Positions 9,020 through 17,499 of a stretch of 64,000 bases of DNA are shown one piece after another. The position numbers and the translations under genes are program-made. How positions within the stretch are numbered: position 1 is the stretch's first letter; every line of letters begins with the position of its first letter. The notes under the pieces were generated by a model, which ran no database searches, was not told the origin of the DNA, and saw only the letters and a list, made by a program, of their open reading frames with translations. This DNA is from Streptomyces violascens (lineage in GTDB: Bacteria; Actinomycetota; Actinomycetes; Streptomycetales; Streptomycetaceae): NCBI RefSeq assembly GCF_014649955.1, contig NZ_BMUA01000030.1, forward strand, positions 20,472 to 84,471, read 5' to 3'.

Positions 9020-9165
9020 GCCTAGTCAACTCGGCGTCGTGCCGAGTTAGCGGTGGAGGCCGGCTTCTCCGTCGAGGGCACGATGAGCAGCGCCCTGTTG
9101 CACGAAGACGGACGGCGCGACGAACCCCTGCACGCCCTGGTCCACGCCGACATCTGCCCCTGTGA
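9020..9165 (+). pseudogene. C-terminal remnant of a GNAT acetyltransferase
   Basis: Two adjacent frames read VNSASCRV and then AVEAGFSVEGTMSSALLHED, which together match the conserved end of RimJ-like GNAT acetyltransferases (N-x-A-S-x-x-V-A-E-x-A-G-F-x-x-E-G-T). A one-base shift separates the pieces, and the acetyl-CoA-binding part upstream is missing. Confidence 0.45.
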
Positions 9166-9179
9166 CGGGAGGTCAGGCC

Positions 9180-9330
9180 GCCGGGCCCAGGGGCGGCCGA
9201 CCCAGCGGACTCCTCTCTCACTGCGGACGCTGCACCGTTGCCAGCGTTGAGCGGCCGGGACGTCGCGGCGGCGGGCCGTTCTGGTTGCGCCAGTGCAGGT
9301 AGCGGTGCCGCCTTGCACGGCCAGACTCAC
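9180..9330 (-). pseudogene. Transposase-type C-terminal remnant
   Basis: On the minus strand HRYLHWRNQN in one frame continues as ARRRDVPAAQRWQRCSVRSE in the next, separated by an apparent one-base insertion. From memory, this RYLRWRN...RRxDVLAAQRxERA pattern resembles protein ends seen next to Streptomyces insertion sequences. The assignment is tentative. Confidence 0.3.
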
Positions 9331-9520
9331 CCGACCGCGGCTTGCGAACCGCGGCCTCCTTGGCTGTCGGCAATGCGGGGTCGTCTTTGTGGCGGTGCTC
9401 CGTTGTGGCGTGCGGGTCTTGCCGGCTCGTGACGGTGCACAGCATGGCCTCACTCCCCCGGCTGGATTCCTTCAACTGGCCTGCGCCAGACGGCGGGCTC
9501 TGACCCCGGCCGGCCGAGGC

Positions 9521-10627
9521 CTACTGGTACCCGCGCGAACTCCGGGCGACCGCAGCGAAGCCGTAGTCGAGCATCTCGCTTTCGTAGGACCGAACAGCCT
9601 CCAGCAGCGGTGCGCCGGAGACGAGGTGCGAGGCGAGCAGCCCCGCGTCATGGACAGCGACTCCTGCGCTGATCCCGGCCGGGACCATCGGATGGGCCGC
9701 GTCACCGACCAGGGTCACCGGTCGCGGGGGCCCCAGCTTGGGGCGTTCGGAGGTCTGGATGCTCGCGGGCACGAGGTAGTCGGGGTCCCCCAGCCCGATG
9801 AGGGCGCGCAGCGAGGGGTCCCAGTCCGCCAGGGTGGTCGCCGCCAGCTTCAGCAGGTCTTCGGCGCCGAGTTCGAAGAAGCCGGGACCGTAGACGTCGG
9901 CCGGGGCGGTCACACCCCACATGAGGTAGTCATCGGCCGCCGGCAGCCCGAAGTCGGCCGGGTTCTGGCGGAACCGTTGTGCGGCGAGCGCGAGGCGGCG
10001 GCCGTCGGGACCAAGGACGCCGAGGAAACCTTCGAGCGCCGGTGCCGGCGTCAGCCGACGGGCCTGAGCGGTGAGCGGAGTGCGGCCGTAGATCAGCTGG
10101 GTGTCCTGCACCGTCACCGGGAAGTCGGGCAGCAGCTGGCGGCGGACTCCGGAGTTGGCTCCGTCGGTGGCCACTAGCAGGTCGCCCTCGGCGGTGGAGC
10201 CGTCGGTGAGGAAAACCCGTACCGTTTGGTCGTCCAGCAGCTCGTACCGGAAGAAGCCGGCACCGAACCGGGTCACCTCCGTCAGGTCCCGCAGCATGAT
10301 CCGGCGCAGGGTGAGCCGGTCGACGGTGATGCCGGCGACATCCGGGGGAAGCTCGATCTCGGTGAACTTCCGCAGGTCGGGACCGGTCACGCTGACGCCG
10401 CCGCCCGGCTTGCAGGATGTGGCGAGGGCCTGCTCATAGGCCTCGGGGGGCAGCCACTTACGTAGCGCCGTGCCCCCGTCACCGTTGATGTGAATCCGGT
10501 ATCCCTGCGCCCGGGCGTCAACGGCCGTGTCCCGCTCGAAAAGCTCCGCGTCGTGACCGTGCCGACGCAGAGCATGGGCCAGGCAGGGTCCGGCCAGGCC
10601 GGCACCTATGATCAGGACACGCATCAC
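9521..10627 (-). CDS. FAD-dependent aromatic-type monooxygenase (PHBH fold)
   Basis: About 367 residues. Dinucleotide-binding GAGLAGPCLAHALRRHGHD lies near residues 8-26, the second FAD contact around DRLTLRRIMLRDL, and the family GD motif GDAAHPMVPAGISAGV near residue 290. Enzymes of this class use NAD(P)H and O2 to hydroxylate small aromatic or polyketide substrates, or to inactivate antibiotics. GTG 10627 and ATG 10624 are both possible, with GGGGG just upstream. It is divergent from a MarR regulator, and a perfect 24-bp palindrome lies between them, so it is probably induced by the regulator's phenolic or drug ligand. Confidence 0.8.
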   Translation of the reverse strand: MMRVLIIGAGLAGPCLAHALRRHGHDAELFERDTAVDARAQGYRIHINGDGGTALRKWLPPEAYEQALATSCKPGGGVSVTGPDLRKFTEIELPPDVAGITVDRLTLRRIMLRDLTEVTRFGAGFFRYELLDDQTVRVFLTDGSTAEGDLLVATDGANSGVRRQLLPDFPVTVQDTQLIYGRTPLTAQARRLTPAPALEGFLGVLGPDGRRLALAAQRFRQNPADFGLPAADDYLMWGVTAPADVYGPGFFELGAEDLLKLAATTLADWDPSLRALIGLGDPDYLVPASIQTSERPKLGPPRPVTLVGDAAHPMVPAGISAGVAVHDAGLLASHLVSGAPLLEAVRSYESEMLDYGFAAVARSSRGYQ

Positions 10628-10641
10628 TTACCCCCTGGATG

Positions 10642-10665
10642 AGACAGTCTCATTTGAGACTGTCT
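10642..10665. promoter_or_regulatory. Perfect palindromic MarR operator
   Basis: AGACAGTCTCA and its exact complement TGAGACTGTCT flank a TT spacer, giving 11-bp arms. It lies 15 bases upstream of the FAD monooxygenase start and 20 bases upstream of the divergent marR-type start, where one dimer would block both promoters. MarR dimers bind palindromes of this size; the specific pairing is inferred from position. Confidence 0.75.
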
Positions 10666-10685
10666 TGCACGCTAGCATCGTGCCC

Positions 10686-11117
10686 ATGGAGGCTCAACCG
10701 GTCGACCCGGCCACCCTTGGACTGCTCATGTACCGCGCTCACCAGCTCGCCCGGGCGCGAGCCAACCAAGCGGCCCAGCCAACCGGCATCGAACTGCAGC
10801 ACGCCGGCGTCCTGACCACCATCCAGTCCGGACAGATCCGCAGCCAGCGCGAGCTCGGCGCGGCACTCGGCATCGACAAATCCACCCTCGTACGCATCGT
10901 CGACGACCTGGAACACCGCAACCTGCTCAAACGCCGCAGGGCACCGCACGATCGCCGGGCCTACGAAATCGTCATCACCGAAGAAGGCGAACAACGCCTG
11001 CACGAAGCCAGCGAACTCTTCCGCGGCGCGATGCGAGAACTCCTGGAAGTCTTTGACGCCGCACAACAACACCAACTCCACCAACTGCTCACCCTCTTCG
11101 TCACACAGGAACACTGA
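10686..11117 (+). CDS. MarR-family transcriptional regulator
   Basis: 143 residues from the ATG at 10686. The winged helix is clear: QSGQIRSQRELGAALGIDKS carries the recognition helix, and the wing is HRNLLKRRRAPHDRRAYEIV with the family Asp-Arg pair. Flanking helices mediate dimerisation. Divergent arrangement with the FAD monooxygenase and the palindrome between them points to local repression of both genes relieved by a small ligand. Confidence 0.85.
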   Translation: MEAQPVDPATLGLLMYRAHQLARARANQAAQPTGIELQHAGVLTTIQSGQIRSQRELGAALGIDKSTLVRIVDDLEHRNLLKRRRAPHDRRAYEIVITEEGEQRLHEASELFRGAMRELLEVFDAAQQHQLHQLLTLFVTQEH

Positions 11118-11564
11118 ACGACATCCCGCCAGCGTTCATCGGCCTCCAGTCGCAAGACTCGCCCCCCCCACGGCCCAGCTCACAGCGGCGGCTGCCCTGT
11201 CCCGCTCTCTGCTGGCCGGCGTGCAAGCCGCGGCCGAGGGCGCGGTCCAGCACTGCCGAGCGCCGTTACTGCCTGGGCGGCAGTCCGTCATCGCCCTGCT
11301 CGTTGTGCCCACACCGACGGCTGTCTGGCTTCGGCCAACCAACGGCTCTACGGAGATCAGCGACGGTGGTTCCAGACCTCAGTGATCGTCAACAACCTCC
11401 AGCCGGAAGCCTCGCACGACGGCATTCCACTTTCCGTGGTCCGTGAGCGTCACCACGCCGAACTCGCCGACTGGGACCAACTTGCGCACCCACGCCGTCA
11501 CCACAGCCATGTCCCTCCTCCACGAAGACGAACAACAGCAGCCCACGAGAGGAACCGCACAGCC
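11118..11564. other. Intergenic stretch without a recognisable gene
   Basis: About 450 bases with only short noise-like frames. A natural-looking piece (QRSTEISDGGSRPQ-type) is too short to assign. Nothing supported was found apart from the likely promoter of the following gene. Confidence 0.3.
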
Positions 11565-11950
11565 ATGAAGTCCACTGCCCTCAAGCGCTTCACGATCCCC
11601 TCGCCGCCTGTCTCCTGTCCTTCGGCGCCGTCCTCGCCACCTCGGGCGCCGCGCAGGCCGTACCGTGCGGCAGCGGCAACTTCTGTGTCTGGACCGACGC
11701 CAACCTCACCGGCCTGAAGATCGAGCACAGCGGTGACGACCACTGGTGGGAGGGCTACATGGCCTGGCACGACTCCTCATGGGCCGATCACGGAGTCTCC
11801 GGCCCGGGAGTGAAGGATCACGTGAAGGTCTACTCCGCCCGCGAGTTGTCCGGGCACGTCACCATCTGCCTCTCCCCTGGCCAGGAGGTCGGCTGCAATG
11901 CCGCCGCCAACGACCAGGGCGCCTCCCATACCTGGACGATCAGCTGTTGA
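11565..11950 (+). pseudogene. Secreted I36-type peptidase inhibitor, frameshifted in the signal peptide
   Basis: The ATG at 11565 begins MKSTALKRFTIP, then the natural continuation LAACLLSFGAVLATSGAAQA is in another frame. Adding one C to a run of four C's near 11,600 restores a complete 128-residue protein. The mature part has CGSGNFCVWTDANLTG, GVKDHVKVYSARE and a Cys-rich end (CLSPGQEVGC). It matches the Streptomyces peptidase-inhibitor I36 / beta-gamma-crystallin-like secreted family. As written the gene cannot be expressed as one protein. A sequencing error in the homopolymer is a real alternative. Confidence 0.65.
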
Positions 11951-12014
11951 GACGACGCTGTGGTTCAGCCCGAGGGCTGCTCCGGTGGCTTCGTACCGAC
12001 CGCAGGTTGCAGGG

Positions 12015-12929
12015 TCATCTGCGCACCGGGGTCAGCCACTGCGGCGACAGTGTGTTCTTTCCGCTCACCGCGTCCTTGTACGCGTCCCTCAGGGCTGTCG
12101 TGAGCGGGCCCGGCGCCGGCGTGGTGGTGGGGCGGTCGTCCACGGACCGGACAGGGACAACTCCGATCGCGGTGCCGGTGACGAAGAGTTCGTCGGCGGT
12201 ATAGGCCTCGGCGTGTGCGAGAGGGCGCTCCACCGTGGGGATGCCGGCCGCGCGGGCGAGTTCGAGGATCGTGGCCCGGGTGATCCCGGGGAGGATCCCC
12301 GCCTCGACCGGAGGGGTGTGCAGTACGCCGGACCTGACGAGGAAGACGTTGGCGGCCGAGCTCTCCGAGATGTGGCCCGAGGATGTGAGCAGCAGCGCGT
12401 CGTCGTAGCCCGCCCGTACGGCGGCGATCTTGGCCAGCGACGAGTTCAGGTACGCGCCGGTGGCCTTGGCCAGGGGCGGGATCGCGTCCTGGTGGTTGCG
12501 CCGCCAACTGCTGGTCATCAGGCGCCAGTTGTGGACCGGATGGTCCTCCCAGGACCACGCCGCGAGCGTGACGCGTACGGCGGACAGGTCCAGCGCCACG
12601 CCCATGCTGCCGTAGCCGAGGTAGACCAGGGGCCGGACGTAGCGCGGGCCCGTTCCGCCCGCCGCGATCAGCTCCGTCGTCGCGGCGGCAAGCTCCTGTT
12701 GCGTGTAGGGGATGTCCATCAGGTACACGCGGGCCGAGCGCGACAGCCGCGCCAGGTGGTCGTGCAGCCGGAAGACCGCGAGCCCCTCAGCCGTCTCGTG
12801 CGCCCGCATCCCCTCGTACACGGCCCAGCCGTAGTGCAGCGACTGGGTCAGTACGTGGACCTGCGCTTCGTTCCAGGGGACGACCCGGCCGTCCATCCAG
12901 ATGTGCTCGGCCGGGGACAGGGCGGTCAC
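12015..12929 (-). CDS. Class IV PLP aminotransferase (branched-chain aminotransferase-like)
   Basis: 304 residues from the GTG at 12929, preceded by GAGGAGG. Family hallmarks are HYGWAVYEGMRAHET, the PLP lysine in AKATGAYLNSSLAKI, and the phosphate-binding tail ISESSAANVFLVRSG...ILPGITRATILELA. This is the branched-chain aminotransferase / aminodeoxychorismate lyase fold type IV. The start overlaps the stop of the upstream dehydrogenase (GTGA-type coupling at 12926-12929), so the pair is co-translated and may interconvert an alpha-hydroxy acid, keto acid and amino acid, as in nonproteinogenic amino-acid synthesis. That pathway is inferred. Confidence 0.8.
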   Translation of the reverse strand: MTALSPAEHIWMDGRVVPWNEAQVHVLTQSLHYGWAVYEGMRAHETAEGLAVFRLHDHLARLSRSARVYLMDIPYTQQELAAATTELIAAGGTGPRYVRPLVYLGYGSMGVALDLSAVRVTLAAWSWEDHPVHNWRLMTSSWRRNHQDAIPPLAKATGAYLNSSLAKIAAVRAGYDDALLLTSSGHISESSAANVFLVRSGVLHTPPVEAGILPGITRATILELARAAGIPTVERPLAHAEAYTADELFVTGTAIGVVPVRSVDDRPTTTPAPGPLTTALRDAYKDAVSGKNTLSPQWLTPVRR

Positions 12930-14011
12930 GGGGTCCTCCTCGCCGCGTCCCGCAGGCCGGGGGCGTCGATGTCGTGGTCGCGGGCCAGCACGTACAGCGC
13001 CCGCGCGGTGTCCGGGTCCAGTGGGATGCCGTCGCGCGCGGCTTCGCGCTCGCGGTGGCGCTCTGGGTCCCCCGGACACCGGACCGCGGCCGCGCTCGCC
13101 GCCGGGGCGTTGCGTGTCGTGTCGACGAGGTCGCGCAGCCGCTCGGCGAAGGCGTCCCGGCCTGCGAAGCGGGCGGGGTCCAGGCAGAGCAGGAAGTGCG
13201 CCACCTTGCGGCCCTCACCTGCCTGTGCCCACTCGATGTGATCGAGCTGCCAGTCGAGTGGGGCATCGGCGAGCGCGGCGGTCAGCAGCGTCACCACCAT
13301 GCCCAGACCCTGCCCCTTGTGTCCGGGGCCGAGCGGCGTCAGCGCCGCCGCCCGGGCGGGGTCGCGGGTGTCCCGGCCGTACGGGTCCAGGGCCCACCCC
13401 GGGTCCAGGGACCGGCCGCGGCGCCCCCGTTCCCGTACCTCTCCCAGACACACCTGGCTGGTGGCCATGTCGAGCGCGAATTCGTGGTCGCCGTTCCCCG
13501 CCGCGACGCTGATCGGATTCGTGCCGAGGAGCGGGTCCCTTCCCTGGTGCGGAGCGACCCGCGAGGACGCCGACGTCATGGCCCAGCCGACCATCCCCGC
13601 CCGCGACATGGCGCGGCTGTGGATGGAAGCCGCCGCGAAGTGGTTGGAGTTGCGCACCAGGACGGCCGCGACCCCGTACTCCGCGGCGCGCCGCACGGCC
13701 TCCCGCGCGCCCGTGAGGCCGGCCACCACGCCCAGTGCGGCGTCGGCGTCGAGGAGAGCCGAGGGGCCGCTCTCCCGGATCGTCTCGAACTTCGGTCTGG
13801 GGTTGGCGACACCGCGCGCGAGGTCGTCCAAGTAGCCGGGCAACAACCGCAGTCCATGGGTGGTGACACCCCTCGCGCTCGTCTCCACCAGCGCGTCGGC
13901 CACCAGTGCGCAGGCGTCGTCGTCCACGCCGTGTACGCCGAGGGCCCGGACCGCGATAGCCCCCCGGTGGGACGACAGCGGCGCCGTCCCGGTCTTCGTC
14001 GCCGTCATCAT
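12926..14011 (-). CDS. Malate/L-lactate dehydrogenase-type (Ldh_2) NAD(P)-dependent oxidoreductase
   Basis: About 361 residues. Landmarks are ARGVTTHGLRLLPGYLDDL, the nucleotide-binding VRNSNHFAAASIHSRAM, ISVAAGNGDHEFALDMATSQ and GPGHKGQGLGMVVTLLTAAL, all typical of the Ldh_2/YlbC family, which reduces 2-oxoacids or imines. The homology begins only at AIAVRALGVHGV; the first ~15 residues (MMTATKTGTAPLSSH) are the antisense of a TadE-like gene, so the original N-terminus was replaced at a junction near 13,965. The protein may still be functional. It is coupled to the following aminotransferase. Confidence 0.7.
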   Translation of the reverse strand: MMTATKTGTAPLSSHRGAIAVRALGVHGVDDDACALVADALVETSARGVTTHGLRLLPGYLDDLARGVANPRPKFETIRESGPSALLDADAALGVVAGLTGAREAVRRAAEYGVAAVLVRNSNHFAAASIHSRAMSRAGMVGWAMTSASSRVAPHQGRDPLLGTNPISVAAGNGDHEFALDMATSQVCLGEVRERGRRGRSLDPGWALDPYGRDTRDPARAAALTPLGPGHKGQGLGMVVTLLTAALADAPLDWQLDHIEWAQAGEGRKVAHFLLCLDPARFAGRDAFAERLRDLVDTTRNAPAASAAAVRCPGDPERHREREAARDGIPLDPDTARALYVLARDHDIDAPGLRDAARRTP

Positions 14012-14372
14012 CGGGCCTCTGCTGGTGCTGTGCGGGCTGCTCACGGTCAACGCGTTCGGGGTGCTGCGCGCCAAACAGCACGCCGACGATCCCTCAGTGG
14101 AGGCGGCGCGCGCCGCCCAGCAAGCCATCGACCCCGCCCAGGCGATCCCCGGCAAGGCCTTCGTCGCCGACCCCGCCGGCGCCCCCGCCGCAGCCCGCGT
14201 CTACCTCGCCCAGACGGGCGTCACCGGCACCGTCCACGTCAGCGACGGCGGGCACACCGTGACGGTCACCGTCACCGGCCGCTACCACGCAGTGTTCTGG
14301 CCCAAGACGTTCACGGTGCACGCCACCAGTACGGCCACCCTGCTCCACGGCATCACCCAACCGGACAGATAA
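13967..14372 (+). pseudogene. TadE/TadG-like pilus assembly protein, 5' end lost
   Basis: The frame reads a single membrane anchor (VFVAVIIGPLLVLCGLLTVN) followed by FGVLRAKQHADDPSVEAARA and a periplasmic beta-rich end (TVHVSDGGHTVTVTVTGRYH). This is the TadE-like minor pilin layout of Streptomyces Tad clusters. There is no start codon before the membrane segment; the frame runs back into the antisense of the Ldh_2 gene. Eleven bases separate it from the LysM-SARP gene, which, with the downstream prepilin peptidase, marks a relic pilus operon. Confidence 0.55.
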
Positions 14373-14382
14373 GGGACTGCTC

Positions 14383-17300
14383 ATGGCCCTCCCCCGCCCC
14401 GCTGCTCGCCGTCGGCGTACGCTGTCCGCCGTACTGCGCGCCCTGGCCGCCCTGGTGGCGCTGGCGGCCCTCCTCGCGGGCCTGCCTTGGCTGCTGTGGC
14501 AGGCCAGTGCCGTGCTGCTGCCCGGTGGCCTGGACGGACTGAGTCATCTCTTCACCCGCACCGACACCACCAGCGTCGCCCTGTTGTTCGTCGCGGCCGT
14601 CGGCTGGATCGGCTGGCTGTCCTTTGTCGTCTCGCTGCTCGTGGAGTTTCCCGCCCGGCTGCGCGGGGTCAGCGCGCCCCAACTGCCGGGGCTGCAGCTG
14701 AGCCAGCGCGCCGCGGCCACGCTGGTGGGCAGCATCCTGGTCCTGCTGCCCACCAGCACGGCACTGGCCGCCCCGGCCACCGCGCACGCCGTCACCGCCC
14801 CGGCACCCACTACCCAACACACCTACACGGTGCGCGAGATGCGTCCCGCCGAGAGCCTGTGGAGCATCGCCGAACACCTCACCGGCCACGGCGAGCTCTA
14901 CACCAAGATCGCCGCCGTGAACGAGGGCCGCACCATGGCCGACGGCACGACCTTCCGCACCAACGCCCCCATCCAGCCGGGCTGGATCCTTCAGCTTCCC
15001 GCCGACCTGCCACTGCTCAACCCCGCGCCCGCCCCGAGCGCAGGCACCACGCCGGCCGGCACACCGCACCGCGACACCGTCCGCCCCGGCGACAGCCTCT
15101 GGACGATCGCCGAACGCGAATACCACGACGGCTCCCGCTACCAGGAAATCTTCGACGCGAACCGAGACAAGCCCCAGCCCACCGGCGGCCAACTGACCGA
15201 CCCCGACGAACTCGAAGTGGGCTGGACCCTCGCCATCCCCGCACCCGCCGCACCCGCACCCGAAAGCCCGGGACACACCGCTGCGCCGCCCACCACAGCC
15301 CCCTCCGCACCTGCCACACCCGTGGCTCCCCCGGCTGCGCAGCCCGGCAACCCTGGGCGCCAGCACGTCCAGCTCACCACCGTGGCCGGGGCCTTCGTAC
15401 TCCTGGCCGCCGCCATCACCGGCGCCCTCACGCTGCGCCGCATCCTCCAGCGCCGCCGCCGCGCGCCCGGCGAGACGATCTCCATTGCCGACGAAACCTC
15501 ACTGGCCGCAGCCCAGCTGTCCGAAGCCGCAGCCCCCACCCTCGTCGACGAACTCGACCTCGCCCTGCGCACCCTGGCCCATCACGCCCAGGCCGAGGGC
15601 CGTCCGCTCCCCGTCATCCGGGCCGCCCGGCTCAGTCGGCAGGCCACCGAGCTTCTGCCGGGCGACACATACACCGCCCCTCAACAGCCCTTCGTTCAGG
15701 GAGCAGACGGCTGGTGGGCGCTTCCCGCCACTGCGGCGCTGCTCAACGGGGATGAGGCCGCATCCGTCGCGGCCCCTTACCCGGTCCTGACCACCGTCGG
15801 CGCCACTGAGGACGACAGCGTCGTGCTCCTCAACCTGGCCCACCCGCGCGTCGTCCTCCTGGACGGCACGGTCGAGCACATCCGTGAGGCGTGTACCTCC
15901 ATCGCGCTGGAGCTCGGGATGAGCCCCTGGGCCGAGCACGTGGAGATCGTGACGCTGGGATTCGGCGACGAACTGCCGCAGTTGCTGCCCACCTCACGTA
16001 TCGCGCACAAGCGCGAGCCGTCCCACGCCGTGCGCGACCTCGGCGACTGGATGCTCACCGCCTACCAGCAACCCGAACAGGGCGACCTGCCCTACCTCCT
16101 GCTGTGTGCGGCAGAGCTGGACAGCAACACCGCCTGGCAGCTCGCCGAGGCCCTCGACAAGGCCGGCACCCTCCCGGTGACCCTGGTCGCCTCTGCCGCC
16201 CAGACCAGCCACCACTTCCCCGACGCCGAGATCCTCGACGCCTCAACATCTGAGCTCCAGGACGTGGACGCCATCGGCCTCCCGATCCGGTTGCAACGCC
16301 TCGACGACGCAGCCTTCCAGCAGATCGCAGCCGAGCTCCGGATCTCCGGATCTCCAGATCTCCAGATCTCCAGATCTCCAGATCTCCAGATCTCCGGCCA
16401 GCCTCCCATCCCCGCTGACGGTGCTTGGCAGAACGTACCGGCCGAACCAGAAACGCCTCCCACCACCACGCCTACTCCCACGGCCGCCGGGCCGGAACCC
16501 GCTTCCGCCACCTCGCAGGCCGACGACGCCCCGCAGGGCTCTGCTCCCACGAGTCTCGGAGCGTTCCCGGCACTGGTCACCGCCAGCACCGACCCGGCAG
16601 CCCTCCGCCTCGTGCCCGCAAGGCCCGTGGCGTCCAGTCCGCAGGGCGCCGACTCCCCCGACACCGAGCCCGAGGCATCCGGGCCGGCCCCCTCCACCGG
16701 GAGTGCCGCGCCAGCCGCAGAAGCCGAGGCAGACAAGGAGAAGGCCCACGACTTGCACGCCCCCGAAATCAGCGTGCTCGGGCCCGTACACGTCCCCGGC
16801 CTCTCCAACTCCGGCCACGGCCCGCGCGCCGCCCAGCTCGCCGCCCTGCTGTATTTCAAACCGGGCCGCCGCGCCGACACCCTGTGCGTCGACATGGACC
16901 CGCTCACTCCCTGGTCGAAGAAAACGCTCGACTCCCGGCTGGGCGATTTGCGCCGCGGCTTCGGCGACGACCCCCACGGCAACCCCTACGTGCCGCGCCG
17001 CACCGCCCGCGACGACTCCTACAACCTCTCCCCACATGTGCGATGCGACTGGGTGCGGTTCGAGCACCTCGCCGAGCGCGCCCTGACCAACGGGCCCGCC
17101 TGCGTGGGTGACCTGGAGCGCGCGCTCGCCCTCGTGCGTGGTCGCCCCTTCGGCGCCAACCCTCTGCCTTGGGTCTTGCCGCACCAGCAGGAGATGATCA
17201 CCCGGATCGTCGACGTCGCCCACACCGTAGCCACCTGGCGCATGGCCCCCGACCCCCACCACGACCTCGCCGCCGCCCGCCAGGCCGTCGCCACCGGACT

Positions 17301-17499
17301 CGAAGTAGACGAGACGGCAGAGATCATCTACCGCGACTGGCTGAGAGTTGAGCAGGCTGCCGGGAACCGGTCCGGCCTGCTCACCGCCTCCACCCGCGTC
17401 CAGCAGATCAGCCGCGACAACCGGTGCCCGTTGGACCCCGAGACGGAGCAGCTCATCGGCAGCCTGCTGGGAGCGGGGCAGCGTGCGCACGGCTTCTAG
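14383..17499 (+). CDS. Membrane-anchored LysM protein with cytoplasmic SARP/BTAD regulator domain
   Basis: 1038 residues from the ATG at 14383. The N-terminus has three hydrophobic segments (about 14-46, 64-90 and 110-130). LysM 1 lies near 147-205 (YTVREMRPAESLWSIAEHLT) and LysM 2 near 231-285 (TVRPGDSLWTIAEREYHDGS). A fourth membrane segment is at about 329-352, followed by a long Ala/Pro-rich region and, from about 795, a SARP-type winged helix (ISVLGPVHVPGL...KKTLDSRLGDLRRGFG) plus a BTAD helical domain. LysM binds peptidoglycan outside, while SARP domains bind DNA or act as coupling domains inside. Proteins of this design accompany Streptomyces Tad pilus genes. Residues 653-672 are encoded by seven copies of an 8-base repeat. 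Confidence 0.75.
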   Translation: MALPRPAARRRRTLSAVLRALAALVALAALLAGLPWLLWQASAVLLPGGLDGLSHLFTRTDTTSVALLFVAAVGWIGWLSFVVSLLVEFPARLRGVSAPQLPGLQLSQRAAATLVGSILVLLPTSTALAAPATAHAVTAPAPTTQHTYTVREMRPAESLWSIAEHLTGHGELYTKIAAVNEGRTMADGTTFRTNAPIQPGWILQLPADLPLLNPAPAPSAGTTPAGTPHRDTVRPGDSLWTIAEREYHDGSRYQEIFDANRDKPQPTGGQLTDPDELEVGWTLAIPAPAAPAPESPGHTAAPPTTAPSAPATPVAPPAAQPGNPGRQHVQLTTVAGAFVLLAAAITGALTLRRILQRRRRAPGETISIADETSLAAAQLSEAAAPTLVDELDLALRTLAHHAQAEGRPLPVIRAARLSRQATELLPGDTYTAPQQPFVQGADGWWALPATAALLNGDEAASVAAPYPVLTTVGATEDDSVVLLNLAHPRVVLLDGTVEHIREACTSIALELGMSPWAEHVEIVTLGFGDELPQLLPTSRIAHKREPSHAVRDLGDWMLTAYQQPEQGDLPYLLLCAAELDSNTAWQLAEALDKAGTLPVTLVASAAQTSHHFPDAEILDASTSELQDVDAIGLPIRLQRLDDAAFQQIAAELRISGSPDLQISRSPDLQISGQPPIPADGAWQNVPAEPETPPTTTPTPTAAGPEPASATSQADDAPQGSAPTSLGAFPALVTASTDPAALRLVPARPVASSPQGADSPDTEPEASGPAPSTGSAAPAAEAEADKEKAHDLHAPEISVLGPVHVPGLSNSGHGPRAAQLAALLYFKPGRRADTLCVDMDPLTPWSKKTLDSRLGDLRRGFGDDPHGNPYVPRRTARDDSYNLSPHVRCDWVRFEHLAERALTNGPACVGDLERALALVRGRPFGANPLPWVLPHQQEMITRIVDVAHTVATWRMAPDPHHDLAAARQAVATGLEVDETAEIIYRDWLRVEQAAGNRSGLLTASTRVQQISRDNRCPLDPETEQLIGSLLGAGQRAHGF
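16341..16396 (+). repeat. Octanucleotide tract, seven units, inside the LysM-SARP gene
   Basis: Seven consecutive copies of GATCTCC(A/G) (first and last end in G, the five inner ones in A). Eight is not a multiple of three, so losing or gaining one or two units shifts the frame; three units make a 24-base, 8-residue period (SPDLQIS-type). Each unit junction also contains the palindrome AGATCT. In the two alternative frames translation would end at about 17,086 or 17,111, before the BTAD domain is complete. Confidence 0.9.

Noticed and set aside
11898..13241. A 447-codon plus-strand frame
   Set aside because: Antisense of the class IV aminotransferase and Ldh_2 genes, which have clear motifs and coupled starts.
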